Assembly (NCBI GenBank): GCA_963680875.1
Contig: OY804577.1
Span: forward strand, 108,511,906 to 108,575,905
Reading direction: 5' to 3'
Length of the DNA stretch: 64,000 nt
Source: Bathymodiolus brooksi
Lineage: Eukaryota > Mollusca > Bivalvia > Mytilida > Modiolidae
The position numbers and the translations under genes are program-made. The notes beneath the pieces were generated by a model that was given only the letters and a program-made list of their open reading frames with translations, was not told the origin of the DNA and did not search any database. Of this stretch, positions 1-13,947 are shown piece after piece (the stretch's first letter is position 1; each line of letters begins with the position of its first letter).

Positions 1-2955
1 TATCGTTACCAAGCCTGTAACAAGCCAGGAAAGTCATCAGTCATGTATTTGTGTGTTAGAGGTATCGTTACCATTCCTGTAACAAACCAGGAAAGTCATC
101 AGTCATGTATTTGTGTGTTAGAGGTATCGTTACCATGCCTGTAACAAGCCAGGAAAGTCATCAGTCATGTATTTGTGTGTTAGAGGTATCGTTACCATGC
201 CTGTAACAAACCAGGAAAGTCATCAGTCATGTATTTGTGTGTTAGAGGTATCGTTACCATGCCTGTAACAAGCCAGGAAAGTCATCAGTCATGTATTTGT
301 GTGTTAGGGGTATCGTTACCATGCTTGTAACAAGCCAGGAAAGTCATCAGTCATGTATTTGTTTGTTAGATGTATCGTTACCAAGCCTGTTACAAGCCAG
401 GAAAGTCATCAGTCATGTATTTGTGTGTTAGAGGTATCGTTACCATGCCTGTAACAAACCAGGAAAGTCATCAGTCATGTATTTGTGTGTTAGAGGTATC
501 GTTACCATGCCTGTAACAAGCCAGGAAAGTCATCAGTCATGTATTTGTTTGTTAGAGGTATCGTTACCAAACCTGTAACAAACCAGGAAAGTCATCAGTC
601 ATGTATTTGTTTGTTAGGGGTATCGTTACCATGCCTGTAACAAGCCAGGAAAGTCATCAGTCATGTATTTGTGTGTTAGAGGTATCGTTACCAAGCCTGT
701 AACAAGCCAGGAAAGTCATCAGTCATGTATTTGTGTGTTAGGGGTATCGTTACTAAGCCTGTAACAAGCCAGGAAAGTCATCAGTCATGTATTTGTGTGT
801 TAGAGGTATCGTTATCAAGCCTGTAACAAGCCAGGAAAGTCATCAGTCATGTATTTGTTTGTTAGAGGTATCGTTACCAAACCTGTAACAATCCAGGAAA
901 GTCATCAGTCATGTATTTGTGTGTTAGAGGTATCGTTACCAAGCCTGTAACAAGCCAGGAAAGTCATCAGTCATGTATTTGTGTGTTAGAGGTATCGTTA
1001 CTAAGCCTGTAACAAGCCAGGAATGTCATCAGTCATGTATTTGTGTGTTAGAGGTATCGTTACCATGCCTGTAACAAGCCAGGAAAGTCATCAGTCATGT
1101 ATTTGTGTGTTAGAGGTATTGTTACCAAACCTGTAACAAGCCAGGAAAGTCATCAGTCATGTATTTGTGTGTTAGGGGTATCGTTACCATGCCTGTAACA
1201 AGCCAGGAAAGTCATCAGTAATGTATTTGTGTGTTAGGGGTAGCGTTACCATGCCTGTAACAAGCCAGGAAAGTCATCAGTCATGTATTTGTGTGTTAGA
1301 GGTATCGTTACTAAGCCTGTAACAAGCCAGGAATGTCATCAGTCATGTATTTGTGTGTTAGGGGTATCGTTACCATGCCTGTAACAAGCCAGGAAAGTCA
1401 TCAGTCATGTATTTGTGTGTTAGAGGTATCGTTACCATGCCTGTAACAAGCCAGGAAAGTCATCAGTCATGTATTTGTGTGTTAGGGGTATCGTTGCCAT
1501 GCCTGTAACAAGCCAGGAAAGTCATCAGTCATGTATTTGTGTGTTAGGGGTATCGTTGCCATGCCTGTAACAAGCCAGGAAAATCATCAGTCATGTATTT
1601 GTGTGTTAGGGGTATCGTTACCATGCCTGTAACAAGCCAGGAAAGTCATCAGTCATGTATTTGTTTGTTAGAGGTATCGTTACCAAGCCTGTAACAAGCC
1701 AGGAAAGTCATCAGTCATGTATTTGTGTGTTAGGGGTATCGTTACCATGCCTGCAACAAGCCAGGAAAGTCATCAGTCATGTATTTGTGTGTTAGAGGTA
1801 TCGTTACCATGCCTGTAACAAGCCAGGAAAGTCATCAGTCATGTATTTGTGTGTTAGAGGTATCGTTACCATGCCTGTAACAAACCAGGAAAGTCATCAG
1901 TCATGTATTTGTGTGTTAGAGGTATCGTTACCATGCCTGTAACAAGCCAGGAAAGTCATCAGTCATGTATTTGTGTGTTAGAGGTATCGTTTTCATGCCT
2001 GTAACAAACCAGGAAAGTCATCAGTCATGTATTTGTGTGTTAGAGGTATCGTTACCATGCCTGTAACAAGCCAGGAAAGTCATCAGTCATGTATTTGTGT
2101 GTTAGAGGTATCGTTACCATGCCTGTAACAAGCCAGGAAAGTCATCAGTCATGTATTTGTGTGTTAGAGGTATCGTTACCAAGCCTGTAACAAGCCAGGA
2201 AAGTCATCAGTCATGTATTTGTGTGTTAGAGGTATCGTTACCATGCCTGTAACAAACCAGGAAAGTCATCAGTCATGTATTTGTGTGTTAGAGGTATCGT
2301 TACCATGCCTGTATCAAGCCAGGAAAGTCATCAGTCATGTATTTGTTTGTTAGAGGTATCGTCACCATGCCTGTAACAAGCCAGGAATGTCATCAGTCAT
2401 GTATTTGTGTGTTAGGGGTATCGTTACCAAGCCTGTAACAAGCCAGGAAAGTCATCAGTCATGTATTTGTTTGTTAGAGGTATCGTTACCATGCCTGTAA
2501 CAAGCCAGGAAAGTCATCAGTCATGTATTTGTTTGTTAGAGGTATCGTTACCAAGCCTGTAACAAGCCAGGAAAGTCATCAGTCATGTATTTGTGTGTTA
2601 GAGGTATCGTTACCATGCCTGTAACAAGCCAGGAAAGTCATCAGTCATGTATTTGTGTGTTAGGGGTATCGTTACCAAGCCTGTAACAAGCCAGGAAAGT
2701 CATCAGTCATGTATTTGTGTGTTAGAGGTATCGTTACTAAGCCTGTAACAAGCCAGGAATGTCATCAGTCATGTATTTGTGTGTTAGGGGTATCGTTACC
2801 ATGCCTGTAACAAGCCAGGAAAGTCATCAGTCATGTATTTGTGTGTTAGAGGTATCGTTACCAAACCTGTAACAAGCCAGGAATGTCATCAGTCATGTAT
2901 TTGTGTGTTAGGGGTATCGTTACCATGCCTGTAACAAGCCAGGAAAGTCATCAGT

Positions 2956-5900
2956 AATGTATTTGTGTGTTAGGGGTAGCGTTACCATGCCTGTAACAAG
3001 CCAGGAAAGTCATCAGTCATGTATTTGTGTGTTAGAGGTATCGTTACTAAGCCTGTAACAAGCCAGGAATGTCATCAGTCATGTATTTGTGTGTTAGGGG
3101 TATCGTTACCATGCCTGTAACAAGCCAGGAAAGTCATCAGTCATGTATTTGTGTGTTAGAGGTATCGTTACCATGCCTGTAACAAGCCAGGAAAGTCATC
3201 AGTCATGTATTTGTTTGTTAGAGGTATCGTTACCATGCCTGTAACAAGCCAGGAAAGTCATCAGTCATGTATTTGTTTGTTAGAGGTATCTTTACCATGC
3301 CTGTAACAAGCCAGGAAAGTCATCAGTCATGTATTTGTGGGTTAGGGGTATCGTTGCCATGCCTGTAACAAGCCAGGAAAGTCATCAGTCATGTATTTGT
3401 GTGTTAGGGGTATCGTTACCATGCCTGTAACAAGCCAGGAAAGTCATCAGTCATGTATTTGTGTGTTAGAGGTATCGTTACCATGCCTGTAACAAACCAG
3501 GAAAGTCATCAGTCATGTATTTGTGTGTTAGAGGTATCGTTACCATGCCTGTAACAAGCCAGGAAAGTCATCAGTCATGTATTTGTGTGTTAGAGGTATC
3601 GTTACCATGCCTGTAACAAGCCAGGAAAGTCATCAGTCATGTATTTGTTTGTTAGGGGTATCGTTACCAAGCCTGTAACAAGCCAGGAAAGTCATCAGTC
3701 ATGTATTTGTGTGTTAGAGGTATCGTTACTAAGCCTGTAACAAGCCAGGAATGTCATCAGTCATGTATTTGTGTGTTAGGGGTATCGTTACCATGCCTGT
3801 AACAAGCCAGGAAAGTCATCAGTCATGTATTTGTGTGTTAGAGGTATCGTTACAAAACCTGTAACAAGCCAGGAATGTCATCAGTCATGTATTTGTGTGT
3901 TAGGGGTAGCGTTACCATGCCTGTAACAAGCCAGGAAAGTCATCAGTCATGTATTTGTGTGTTAGAGGTATCGTTACCATGCCTGTAACAAGCCAGGAAA
4001 GTCATCAGTCATGTATTTGTTTGTTAGAGGTATCGTTACCATGCCTGTAACAAGCCAGGAAAGTCATCAGTCATGTATTTGTTTGTTAGAGGTATCTTTA
4101 CCATGCCTGTAACAAGCCAGGAAAGTCATCAGTCATGTATTTGTGGGTTAGGGGTATCGTTGCCATGCCTGTAACAAGCCAGGAAAGTCATCAGTCATGT
4201 ATTTGTTTGTTAGGGGTATCGTTACCATGCCTGTAACAAGCCAGGAAAGTCATCAGTCATGTATTTGTGTGTTAGAGGTATCGTTACCATGCCTGTAACA
4301 AGCCAGGAAAGTCATCAGTCATGTATTTGTGTGTTAGGGGTATCGTTACCATGCCTGTAACAAGCCAGGAAAGTCATCAGTCATGTATTTGTGTGTTAGA
4401 GGTATCGTTACCAAGCCTGTAACAAGCCAGGAAAGTCATCAGTCATGTATTTGTGTGTTAGAGGTATCGTTACCATGCCTGTAACAAACCAGGAAAGTCA
4501 TCAGGCAAGTATTTGTGTGTTAGAGGTATCGTTACCATGCCTGTAACAAGCCAGGAAAGTCATCAGTCATGTATTTGTGTGTTAGAGGTATCGTTACCAT
4601 GCCTGTAACAAACCAGGAAAGTCATCAGTCATGTATTTGTGTGTTAGAGGTATCGTTACCATGCCTGTAACAAGCCAGGAAAGTCATCAGTCATGTATTT
4701 GTGTGTTAGGGGTATCGTTACCATGCTTGTAACAAGCCAGGAAAGTCATCAGTCATGTATTTGTTTGTTAGATGTATCGTTACCAAGCCTGTAACAAGCC
4801 AGGAAAGTCATCAGTCATGTATTTGTGTGTTAGAGGTATCGTTACCATGCCTGTAACAAACCAGGAAAGTCATCAGTCATGTATTTGTGTGTTAGAGGTA
4901 TCGTTACCATGCCTGTAACAAGCCAGGAAAGTCATCAGTCATGTATTTGTGTGTTAGAGGTATCGTTACCAAGCCTATAACAAGCCAGGAAAGTCATCAG
5001 TCATGTATTTGTGTGTTAGAGGTATCGTTACCATGCCTGTAACAAACCAGGAAAGTCATCAGTCATGTATTTGTGTGTTAGAGGTATCGTTACCATGCCT
5101 GTAACAAGCCAGGAAAGTCATCAGTCATGTATTTGTGCGTTAGAGGTATCGTTACCATGCCTGTAACAAACCAGGAAAGTCATCAGTCATGTATTTGTGT
5201 GTTAGAGGTATCGTTACCATGCCTGTAACAAGCCAGGAACGTCATCAGTCATGTATTTGTGTGTTAGGGGTATCGTTACCATGCTTGTAACAAGCCAGGA
5301 AAGTCATCAGTCATGTATTTGTTTGTTAGATGTATCGTTACCAAGCCTGTAACAAGCCAGGAAAGTCATCAGTCATGTATTTGTGTGTTAGAGGTATCGT
5401 TACCATGCCTGTAACAAACCAGGAAAGTCATCAGTCATGTATTTGTGTGTTAGAGGTATCGTTACCATGCCTGTAACAAGCCAGGAAAGTCATCAGTCAT
5501 GTATTTGTTTGTTAGAGGTATCGTTACCATGCCTGTAACAAGCCAGGAAAGTCAACAGTCATGTATTTGTTTGTTAGAGGTATCGTTACCAAGCCTGTAA
5601 CAAGCCAGGAAAGTCATCAGTCATGTATTTGTGTGTTAGAGGTATCGTTACCATGCCTGTAACAAGCCAGGAAAGTCATCAGTCATGTATTTGTATGTTA
5701 GGGGTATCGTTGCCAAGCCTGTAACAAGCCAGGAAAGTCATCAGTCATGTATTTGTGTGTTAGGGGTATCGTTACCATGCCTGTAACAAGCCAGGAAAGT
5801 CATCAGTCATGTATTTGTGTGTTAGGGGTATCGTTACCATGCCTGTAACAAGCCAGGAAAGTCATCAGTCATGTATTTGTTTGTTAGAGGTATCGTTACC

Positions 5901-8900
5901 ATGCCTGTAACAAGCCAGGAAAGTCATCAGTCATGTATTTGTGTGTTAGAGGTATCGTTACCAAGCTTGTAACAAGCCAGGAAAGTCATCAGTCATGTAT
6001 TTGTGTGTTAGAGGTATCGTTACCATGCCTGTAACAAACCAGGAAAGTCATCAGTCATGTATTTGTGTGTTAGAGGTATCGTTACCATGCCTGTAACAAG
6101 CCAGGAAAGTCATCAGTCATGTATTTGTGTGTTAGAGGTATCGTTACCATGCCTGTAACAAACCAGGAAAGTCATCAGTCATGTATTTGTGTGTTAGAGG
6201 TATCGTTACCATGCCTGTAACAAGCCAGGAAAGTCATCAGTCATGTATTTGTGTGTTAGAGGTATCGTTACCATGCTTGTAACAAGCCAGGAAAGTCATC
6301 AGTCATGTATTTGTTTGTTAGAGGTATCGCTACCAAGCCTGTAACAAGCCAGGAAAGTCATCAGTCATGTATTTGTGCGTTAGAGGTATCGTTACCATGC
6401 CTGTAACAAACCAGGAAAGTCATCAGTCATGTATTTGTGTGTTAGAGGTATAGTTACCATGCCTGTAACAAGCCAGGAAAGTCATCAGTCATGTATTTGT
6501 TTGTTAGAGGTATCGTTACCATGCCTGTAACAAGCCAGGAATGTCATCAGTCATGTATTTGTGTGTTAGGGGTATCGTTACCAAGCCTGTAACAAGCCAG
6601 GAAAGTCATCAGTCATGTATTTGTTTGTTAGAGGTATCGATACCATGCCTGTAACAATCCAGGAAAGTCATCAGTCATGTATTTGTTTGTTAGAGGTATC
6701 GTTACCAAGCCTGTAACAAGCCAGGAAAGTCATCAGTCATGTATTTGTGTGTTAGAGGTATCGTTACCATGCTTGTAACAAGCCAGGAAAGTCATCAGTC
6801 ATGTATTTGTTTGTTAGAGGTATCGTTACCAAGCCTGTAACAAGCCAGGAAAGTCATCAGTCATGTATTTGTTTGTTAGGGGTATCGTTACCATGCCTGT
6901 AACAAGCCAGGAAAGTCATCAGTCATGTATTTGTGTGTTAGGGGTATCGTTACCATGCCTGTAACAAGCCAGGAAAGTCATCAGTCATGTATTTGTTTGT
7001 TAGGGGTATCGTTACCAAGCCTGTAACAAGCCAGGAAAGTCATCAGTCATGTATTTGTGTGTTAGAGGTATCGTTACCATGCCTGTAACAAACCAGGAAA
7101 GTCATCAGTCATGTATTTGTGTGTTAGAGGTATCGTTACCATGCCTGTAACAAGCCAGGAAAGTCATCAGTCATGTATTTGTGTGTTAGGGGTATCGTTA
7201 CCATGCCTGTAACAAGCCAGGAAAGTCATCAGTCATGTATTTGTGTGTTAGAGGTATCGTTACCATGCCTGTAACAAGCCAGGAAAGTCATCAGTCATGT
7301 ATTTGTTTGTTAGAGGTATCGTTACCATGCCTGTAACAAACCAGGAAAGTCATCAGTCATGTATTTGTGTGTTAGAGGTATCGTTACCATGCCTGTAACA
7401 AGCCAGGAAAGTCATCAGTCATGTATTTGTTTGTTAGAGGTATCGTTACCATGCCTGTAACAAGCCAGGAAAGTCATCAGTCATGTATTTGTGTGTTAGG
7501 GGTATCGTTACCAAGCCTGTAACAAGCCAGGAAAGTCATCAGTCATGTATTTGTTTGTTAGAGGTATCGTTACCATGCCTGTAACAAGCCAGGAAAGTCA
7601 TCAGTCATGTATTTGTTTGTTAGAGGTATCGTTACCAAGCCTGTAACAAGCCAGGAAAGTCATCAGTCATGTATTTGTTTGTTAGGGGTATCGTTACCAT
7701 GCCTGTAACAAGCCAGGAAAGTCATCAGTCATGTATTTGTGTGTTAGGGGTATCGTTACCATGCCTGTAACAAGCCAGGAAAGTCATCAGTCATGTATTT
7801 GTTTGTTAGAGGTATCGTTACCATGCCTGTAACAAGCCAGGAAAGTCATCATTCATGTATTTGTTTGTTAGAGGTATCGTTACCAAGCCTGTAACAAGCC
7901 AGGAAAGTCATCAGTCATGTATTTGTGTGTTAGAGGTATCGTTACCATGCCTGTAACAAGCCAGGAAAGTCATCAGTCATGTATTTGTTTGTTAGAGGTA
8001 TCGTTACGAAGCCTGTAACAAGCCAGGAAAGTCATCAGTCATGTATTTGTTTGTTAGGGGTATCGTTACCATGCCTGTAACAAGCCAGGAAAGTCATCAG
8101 TCATGTATTTGTGTGTTAGAGGTATCGTTACCATGCCTGTAACAAGCCAGGAAAGTCATCAGTCATGTATTTGTTTGTTAGGGGTATCGTTACCAAGCCT
8201 GTAACAAGCCAGGAAAGTCATCAGTCATGTATTTGTGTGTTAGAGGTATCGTTACCATGCCTGTAACAAACCAGGAAAGTCATCAGTCATGTATTTGTGT
8301 GTTAGAGGTATCGTTACCAAGCCTGTAACAAGCCAGGAAAGTCATCAGTCATGTATGTGTGTGTTAGAGGTATCGTTACCATGCCTGTAACAAGCCAGGA
8401 AAGTCATCAGTCATGCATTTGTGTGTTAGAGGTATCGTTACCAAACCTGTAACAAGCCAGGGAAGTCATCAGTCATGTATTTGTGTGTTAGAGGTATCGT
8501 TCCCAAGCCTGTAACAAGCCAGGAAAGTCATCAGTCATGTATTTGTGTGTTAGAGGTATCGTTACCATGCCTGTAACAAGCCAGGAAAGTCATCAGTCAT
8601 GTATTTGTGTGTTAGAGGTATCGTTACTAAGCCTGTAACAAGCCAGGAAAGTCATCAGTCATGTATTTGTGTGTTAGAGGTATCGTTACCATGCCTGTAA
8701 CAAGCCAGGAAAGTCATCAGTCATGTATTTGTGTGTTAGAGGTATCGTTACCAAACCTGTAACAAGCCAGGAAAGTCATCGGTCATGTATTTGTGTGTTA
8801 GGGGTATCGTTACCATGCCTGTAACAAGTCAGGAAAGTCATCAGTCATGTATTTGTGTGTTAGAGGTATCGTTACCATGCCTGTAACAAGCCAGGAAAGT

Positions 8901-11900
8901 CATCAGTCATGTATTTGTGTGTTAGAGGTATCGTTACCATGCCTGTAACAAACCAGGAAAGTCATCAGTCATGTATTTGTGTGTTAGAGGTATCGTTACC
9001 ATGCCTGTAACAAGCCAGGAAAGTCATCAGTCATGTATTTGTGTGTTAGAGGTATCGTTACCATGCTTGTAACAAGCCAGGAAAGTCATCAGTCATGTAT
9101 TTGTTTGTTAGAGGTATCGCTACCAAGCCTGTAACAAACCAGGAAAGTCATCAGTCATGTATTTGTGTGTTAGAGGTATCGTTACCATGCCTGTAACAAG
9201 CCAGGAAAGTCATCAGTCATGTATTTGTGTGTTAGAGGTATCGTTACCATGCCTGTAACAAGCCAGGAAAGTCATCAGTCATGTATTTGTGCGTTAGAGG
9301 TATCGTTACCATGCCTGTAACAAACCAGGAAAGTCATCAGTCATGTATTTGTGTGTTAGAGGTATAGTTACCATGCCTGTAACAAGCCAGGAAAGTCATC
9401 AGTCATGTATTTGTTTGTTAGAGGTATCGTTACCATGCCTGTAACAAGCCAGGAATGTCATCAGTCATGTATTTGTGTGTTAGGGGTATCGTTACCAAGC
9501 CTGTAACAAGCCAGGAAAGTCATCAGTCATGTATTTGTTTGTTAGAGGTATCGATACCATGCCTGTAACAATCCAGGAAAGTCATCAGTCATGTATTTGT
9601 TTGTTAGAGGTATCGTTACCAAGCCTGTAACAAGCCAGGAAAGTCATCAGTCATGTATTTGTGTGTTAGAGGTATCGTTACCATGCCTGTAACAAGCCAG
9701 GAAAGTCATCAGTCATGTATTTGTTTGTTAGAGGTATCGTTACCAAGCCTGTAACAAGCCAGGAAAGTCATCAGTCATGTATTTGTTTGTTAGGGGTATC
9801 GTTACCATGCCTGTAACAAGCCAGGAAAGTCATCAGTCATGTATTTGTGTGTTAGGGGTATCGTTACCATGCCTGTAACAAGCCAGGAAAGTCATCAGTC
9901 ATGTATTTGTTTGTTAGGGGTATCGTTACCAAGCCTGTAACAAGCCAGGAAAGTCATCAGTCATGTATTTGTGTGTTAGAGGTATCGTTACCATGCCTGT
10001 AACAAACCAGGAAAGTCATCAGTCATGTATTTGTGTGTTAGAGGTATCGTTACCATGCCTGTAACAAGCCAGGAAAGTCATCAGTCATGTATTTGTGTGT
10101 TAGGGGTATCGTTACCATGCCTGTAACAAGCCAGGAAAGTCATCAGTCATGTATTTGTGTGTTAGAGGTATCGTTACCATGCCTGTAACAAGCCAGGAAA
10201 GTCATCAGTCATGTATTTGTTTGTTAGAGGTATCGTTACCATGCCTGTAACAAACCAGGAAAGTCATCAGTCATGTATTTGTGTGTTAGAGGTATCGTTA
10301 CCATGCCTGTAACAAGCCAGGAAAGTCATCAGTCATGTATTTGTTTGTTAGAGGTATCGTTACCATGCCTGTAACAAGCCAGGAATGTCATCAGTCATGT
10401 ATTTGTGTGTTAGGGGTATCGTTACCAAGCCTGTAACAAGCCAGGAAAGTCATCAGTCATGTATTTGTTTGTTAGAGGTATCGTTACCATGCCTGTAACA
10501 AGCCAGGAAAGTCATCAGTCATGTATTTGTTTGTTAGAGGTATCGTTACCAAGCCTGTAACAAGCCAGGAAAGTCATCAGTCATGTATTTGTTTGTTAGG
10601 GGTATCGTTACCATGCCTGTAACAAGCCAGGAAAGTCATCAGTCATGTATTTGTGTGTTAGGGGTATCGTTACCATGCCTGTAACAAGCCAGGAAAGTCA
10701 TCAGTCATGTATTTGTTTGTTAGAGGTATCGTTACCATGCCTGTAACAAGCCAGGAAAGTCATCATTCATGTATTTGTTTGTTAGAGGTATCGTTACCAA
10801 GCCTGTAACAAGCCAGGAAAGTCATCAGTCATGTATTTGTGTGTTAGAGGTATCGTTACCATGCCTGTAACAAGCCAGGAAAGTCATCAGTCATGTATTT
10901 GTTTGTTAGAGGTATCGTTACGAAGCCTGTAACAAGCCAGGAAAGTCATCAGTCATGTATTTGTTTGTTAGGGGTATCGTTACCATGCCTGTAACAAGCC
11001 AGGAAAGTCATCAGTCATGTATTTGTGTGTTAGAGGTATCGTTACCATGCCTGTAACAAGCCAGGAAAGTCATCAGTCATGTATTTGTTTGTTAGGGGTA
11101 TCGTTACCAAGCCTGTAACAAGCCAGGAAAGTCATCAGTCATGTATTTGTGTGTTAGAGGTATCGTTACCATGCCTGTAACAAACCAGGAAAGTCATCAG
11201 TCATGTATTTGTGTGTTAGAGGTATCGTTACCAAGCCTGTAACAAGCCAGGAAAGTCATCAGTCATGTATGTGTGTGTTAGAGGTATCGTTACCATGCCT
11301 GTAACAAGCCAGGAAAGTCATCAGTCATGCATTTGTGTGTTAGAGGTATCGTTACCAAACCTGTAACAAGCCAGGAAAGTCATCAGTCATGTATTTGTGT
11401 GTTAGAGGTATCGTTCCCAAGCCTGTAACAAGCCAGGAAAGTCATCAGTCATGTATTTGTGTGTTAGAGGTATCGTTACCATGCCTGTAACAAGCCAGGA
11501 AAGTCATCAGTCATGTATTTGTGTGTTAGAGGTATCGTTACTAAGCCTGTAACAAGCCAGGAAAGTCATCAGTCATGTATTTGTGTGTTAGGGGTATCGT
11601 TACCATGCCTGTAACAAGCCAGGAAAGTCATCAGTCATGTATTTGTGTGTTAGAGGTATCGCTACCAAACCTGTAACAAGCCAGGAAAGTCATCGGTCAT
11701 GTATTTGTGTGTTAGGGGTATCGTTACCATGCCTGTAACAAGTCAGGAAAGTCATCAGTCATGTATTTGTGTGTAAGGGGTATCGTTACCAAGCCTGTAA
11801 CAAGCCAGGAAAGTCATCAGTCATGTATTTGTTTGTTAGAGGTATGGTTACCATGCCTGTAACAAGCCAGGAAAGTCATCAGTCATGTATTTGTTTGTTA

Positions 11901-13947
11901 GAGGTATCGTTACCAAGCCTGTAACAAGCCAGAAAAGTCATCAGTCATGTATTTGTGTGTTAGAGGTATCGTTACCATGCCTGTAACAAGCCAGGAAAGT
12001 CATCAGTCATGTATTTGTTTGTTAGGGGTATCGTTACCAAGCCTGTAACAAGCCAGGAAAGTCATCAGTCATGTATTTGTGTGTTAGAGGTATCGTTACT
12101 AAGCCTGTAACAAGCCAGGAATGTCATCAGTCATGTATTTGTGTGTTAGGGGTATCGTTACCATGCCTGTAACAAGCCAGGAAAGTCATCAGTCATGTAT
12201 TTGTGTGTTAGAGGTATCGTTACCAAACCTGTAACAAGCCAGGAATGTCATCAGTCATGTATTTGTGTGTTAGGGGTATCGTTACCATGCCTGTAACAAG
12301 CCAGGAAAGTCATCAGTAATGTATTTGTGTGTTAGGGGTAGCGTTACCATGCCTGTAACAAGCCAGGAAAGTCATCAGTCATGTATTTGTGTGTTAGAGG
12401 TATCGTTACTAAGCCTGTAACAAGCCAGGAATGTCATCAGTCATGTATTTGTGTGTTAGGGGTATCGTTACCATGCCTGTAACAAGCCAGGAAAGTCATC
12501 AGTCATGTATTTGTGTGTTAGAGGTATCGTTACCATGCCTGTAACAAGCCAGGAAAGTCATCAGTCATGTATTTGTTTGTTAGAGGTATCGTTACCATGC
12601 CTGTAACAAGCCAGGAAAGTCATCAGTCATGTATTTGTTTGTTAGAGGTATCTTTACCATGCCTGTAACAAGCCAGGAAAGTCATCAGTCATGTATTTGT
12701 GGGTTAGGGGTATCGTTGCCATGCCTGTAACAAGCCAGGAAAGTCATCAGTCATGTATTTGTGTGTTAGGGGTATCGTTACCATGCCTGTAACAAGCCAG
12801 GAAAGTCATCAGTCATGTATTTGTGTGTTAGAGGTATCGTTACCATGCCTGTAACAAGCCAGGAAAGTCATCAGTCATGCATTTGTTTGTTAGAGGTATC
12901 GTTACCATGCCTGTAACAAGCCAGGAAAGTCATCAGTCATGTATTTGTGTGTTAGGGGTATCGTTACCATGCCTGTAACAAGCCAGGAAAGTCATCAGTC
13001 ATGTATTTGTGTGTTAGAGGTATCGTTACCATGCCTGTAACAAGCCAGGAAAGTCATCAGTCATGTATTTGTGTGTTAGAGGTATCGTTACCATGCCTGT
13101 AACAAACCAGGAAAGTCATCAGGCAAGTATTTGTGTGTTAGAGGTATCGTTACCATGCCTGTAACAAGCCAGGAAAGTCATCAGTCATGTATTTGTGTGT
13201 TAGAGGTATCGTTACCATGCCTGTAACAAACCAGGAAAGTCATCAGTCATGTATTTGTGTGTTAGAGGTATCGTTACCATGCCTGTAACAAGCCAGGAAA
13301 GTCATCAGTCATGTATTTGTGTGTTAGGGGTATCGTTACCATGCTTGTAACAAGCCAGGAAAGTCATCAGTCATGTATTTGTTTGTTAGATGTATCGTTA
13401 CCAAGCCTGTAACAAGCCAGGAAAGTCATCAGTCATGTATTTGTGTGTTAGAGGTATCGTTACCATGCCTGTAACAAACCAGGAAAGTCATCAGTCATGT
13501 ATTTGTGTGTTAGAGGTATCGTTACCATGCCTGTAACAAGCCAGGAAAGTCATCAGTCATGTATTTGTGTGTTAGAGGTATCGTTACCAAGCCTATAACA
13601 AGCCAGGAAAGTCATCAGTCATGTATTTGTGTGTTAGAGGTATCGTTACCATGCCTGTAACAAACCAGGAAAGTCATCAGTCATGTATTTGTGTGTTAGA
13701 GGTATCGTTACCATGCCTGTAACAAGCCAGGAAAGTCATCAGTCATGTATTTGTGCGTTAGAGGTATCGTTACCATGCCTGTAACAAACCAGGAAAGTCA
13801 TCAGTCATGTATTTGTGTGTTAGAGGTATCGTTACAATGCCTGTAACAAGCCAGGAACGTCATCAGTCATGTATTTGTGTGTTAGGGGTATCGTTACCAT
13901 GCTTGTAACAAGCCAGGAAAGTCATCAGGCATGTATTTGTTTGTTAG
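2956..13947. repeat. Long-range duplication inside satellite (139/151 monomers)
   Basis: Rare variants near 3-5.3 kb recur near 12.3-13.9 kb. AGTAATG at 2956 and 12318 and GTGGGTTAG at 3339 and 12701 are 9362 bp apart (151 monomers). CAGGCAAG at 4505 and 13123 and GATGTATCG at 4771/13389 and 5329/13947 are 8618 bp apart (139 monomers). The change of offset equals 12 monomers. One long block was therefore copied and later changed by whole-monomer gain or loss. Confidence 0.82.
6451..11694. repeat. Higher-order duplication, 47 monomers (2914 bp)
   Basis: Rare monomer variants recur at a constant offset of 2914 bp (47 x 62): TATAG at 6451 and 9365, TCGATACC at 6637 and 9551, CATCATTCATG at 7851 and 10765, TTACGAAG at 8007 and 10921, and CATCGGTC at 8780 and 11694. 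Five shared markers in the same order show that a block of at least 2.3 kb was duplicated next to itself. Confidence 0.88.
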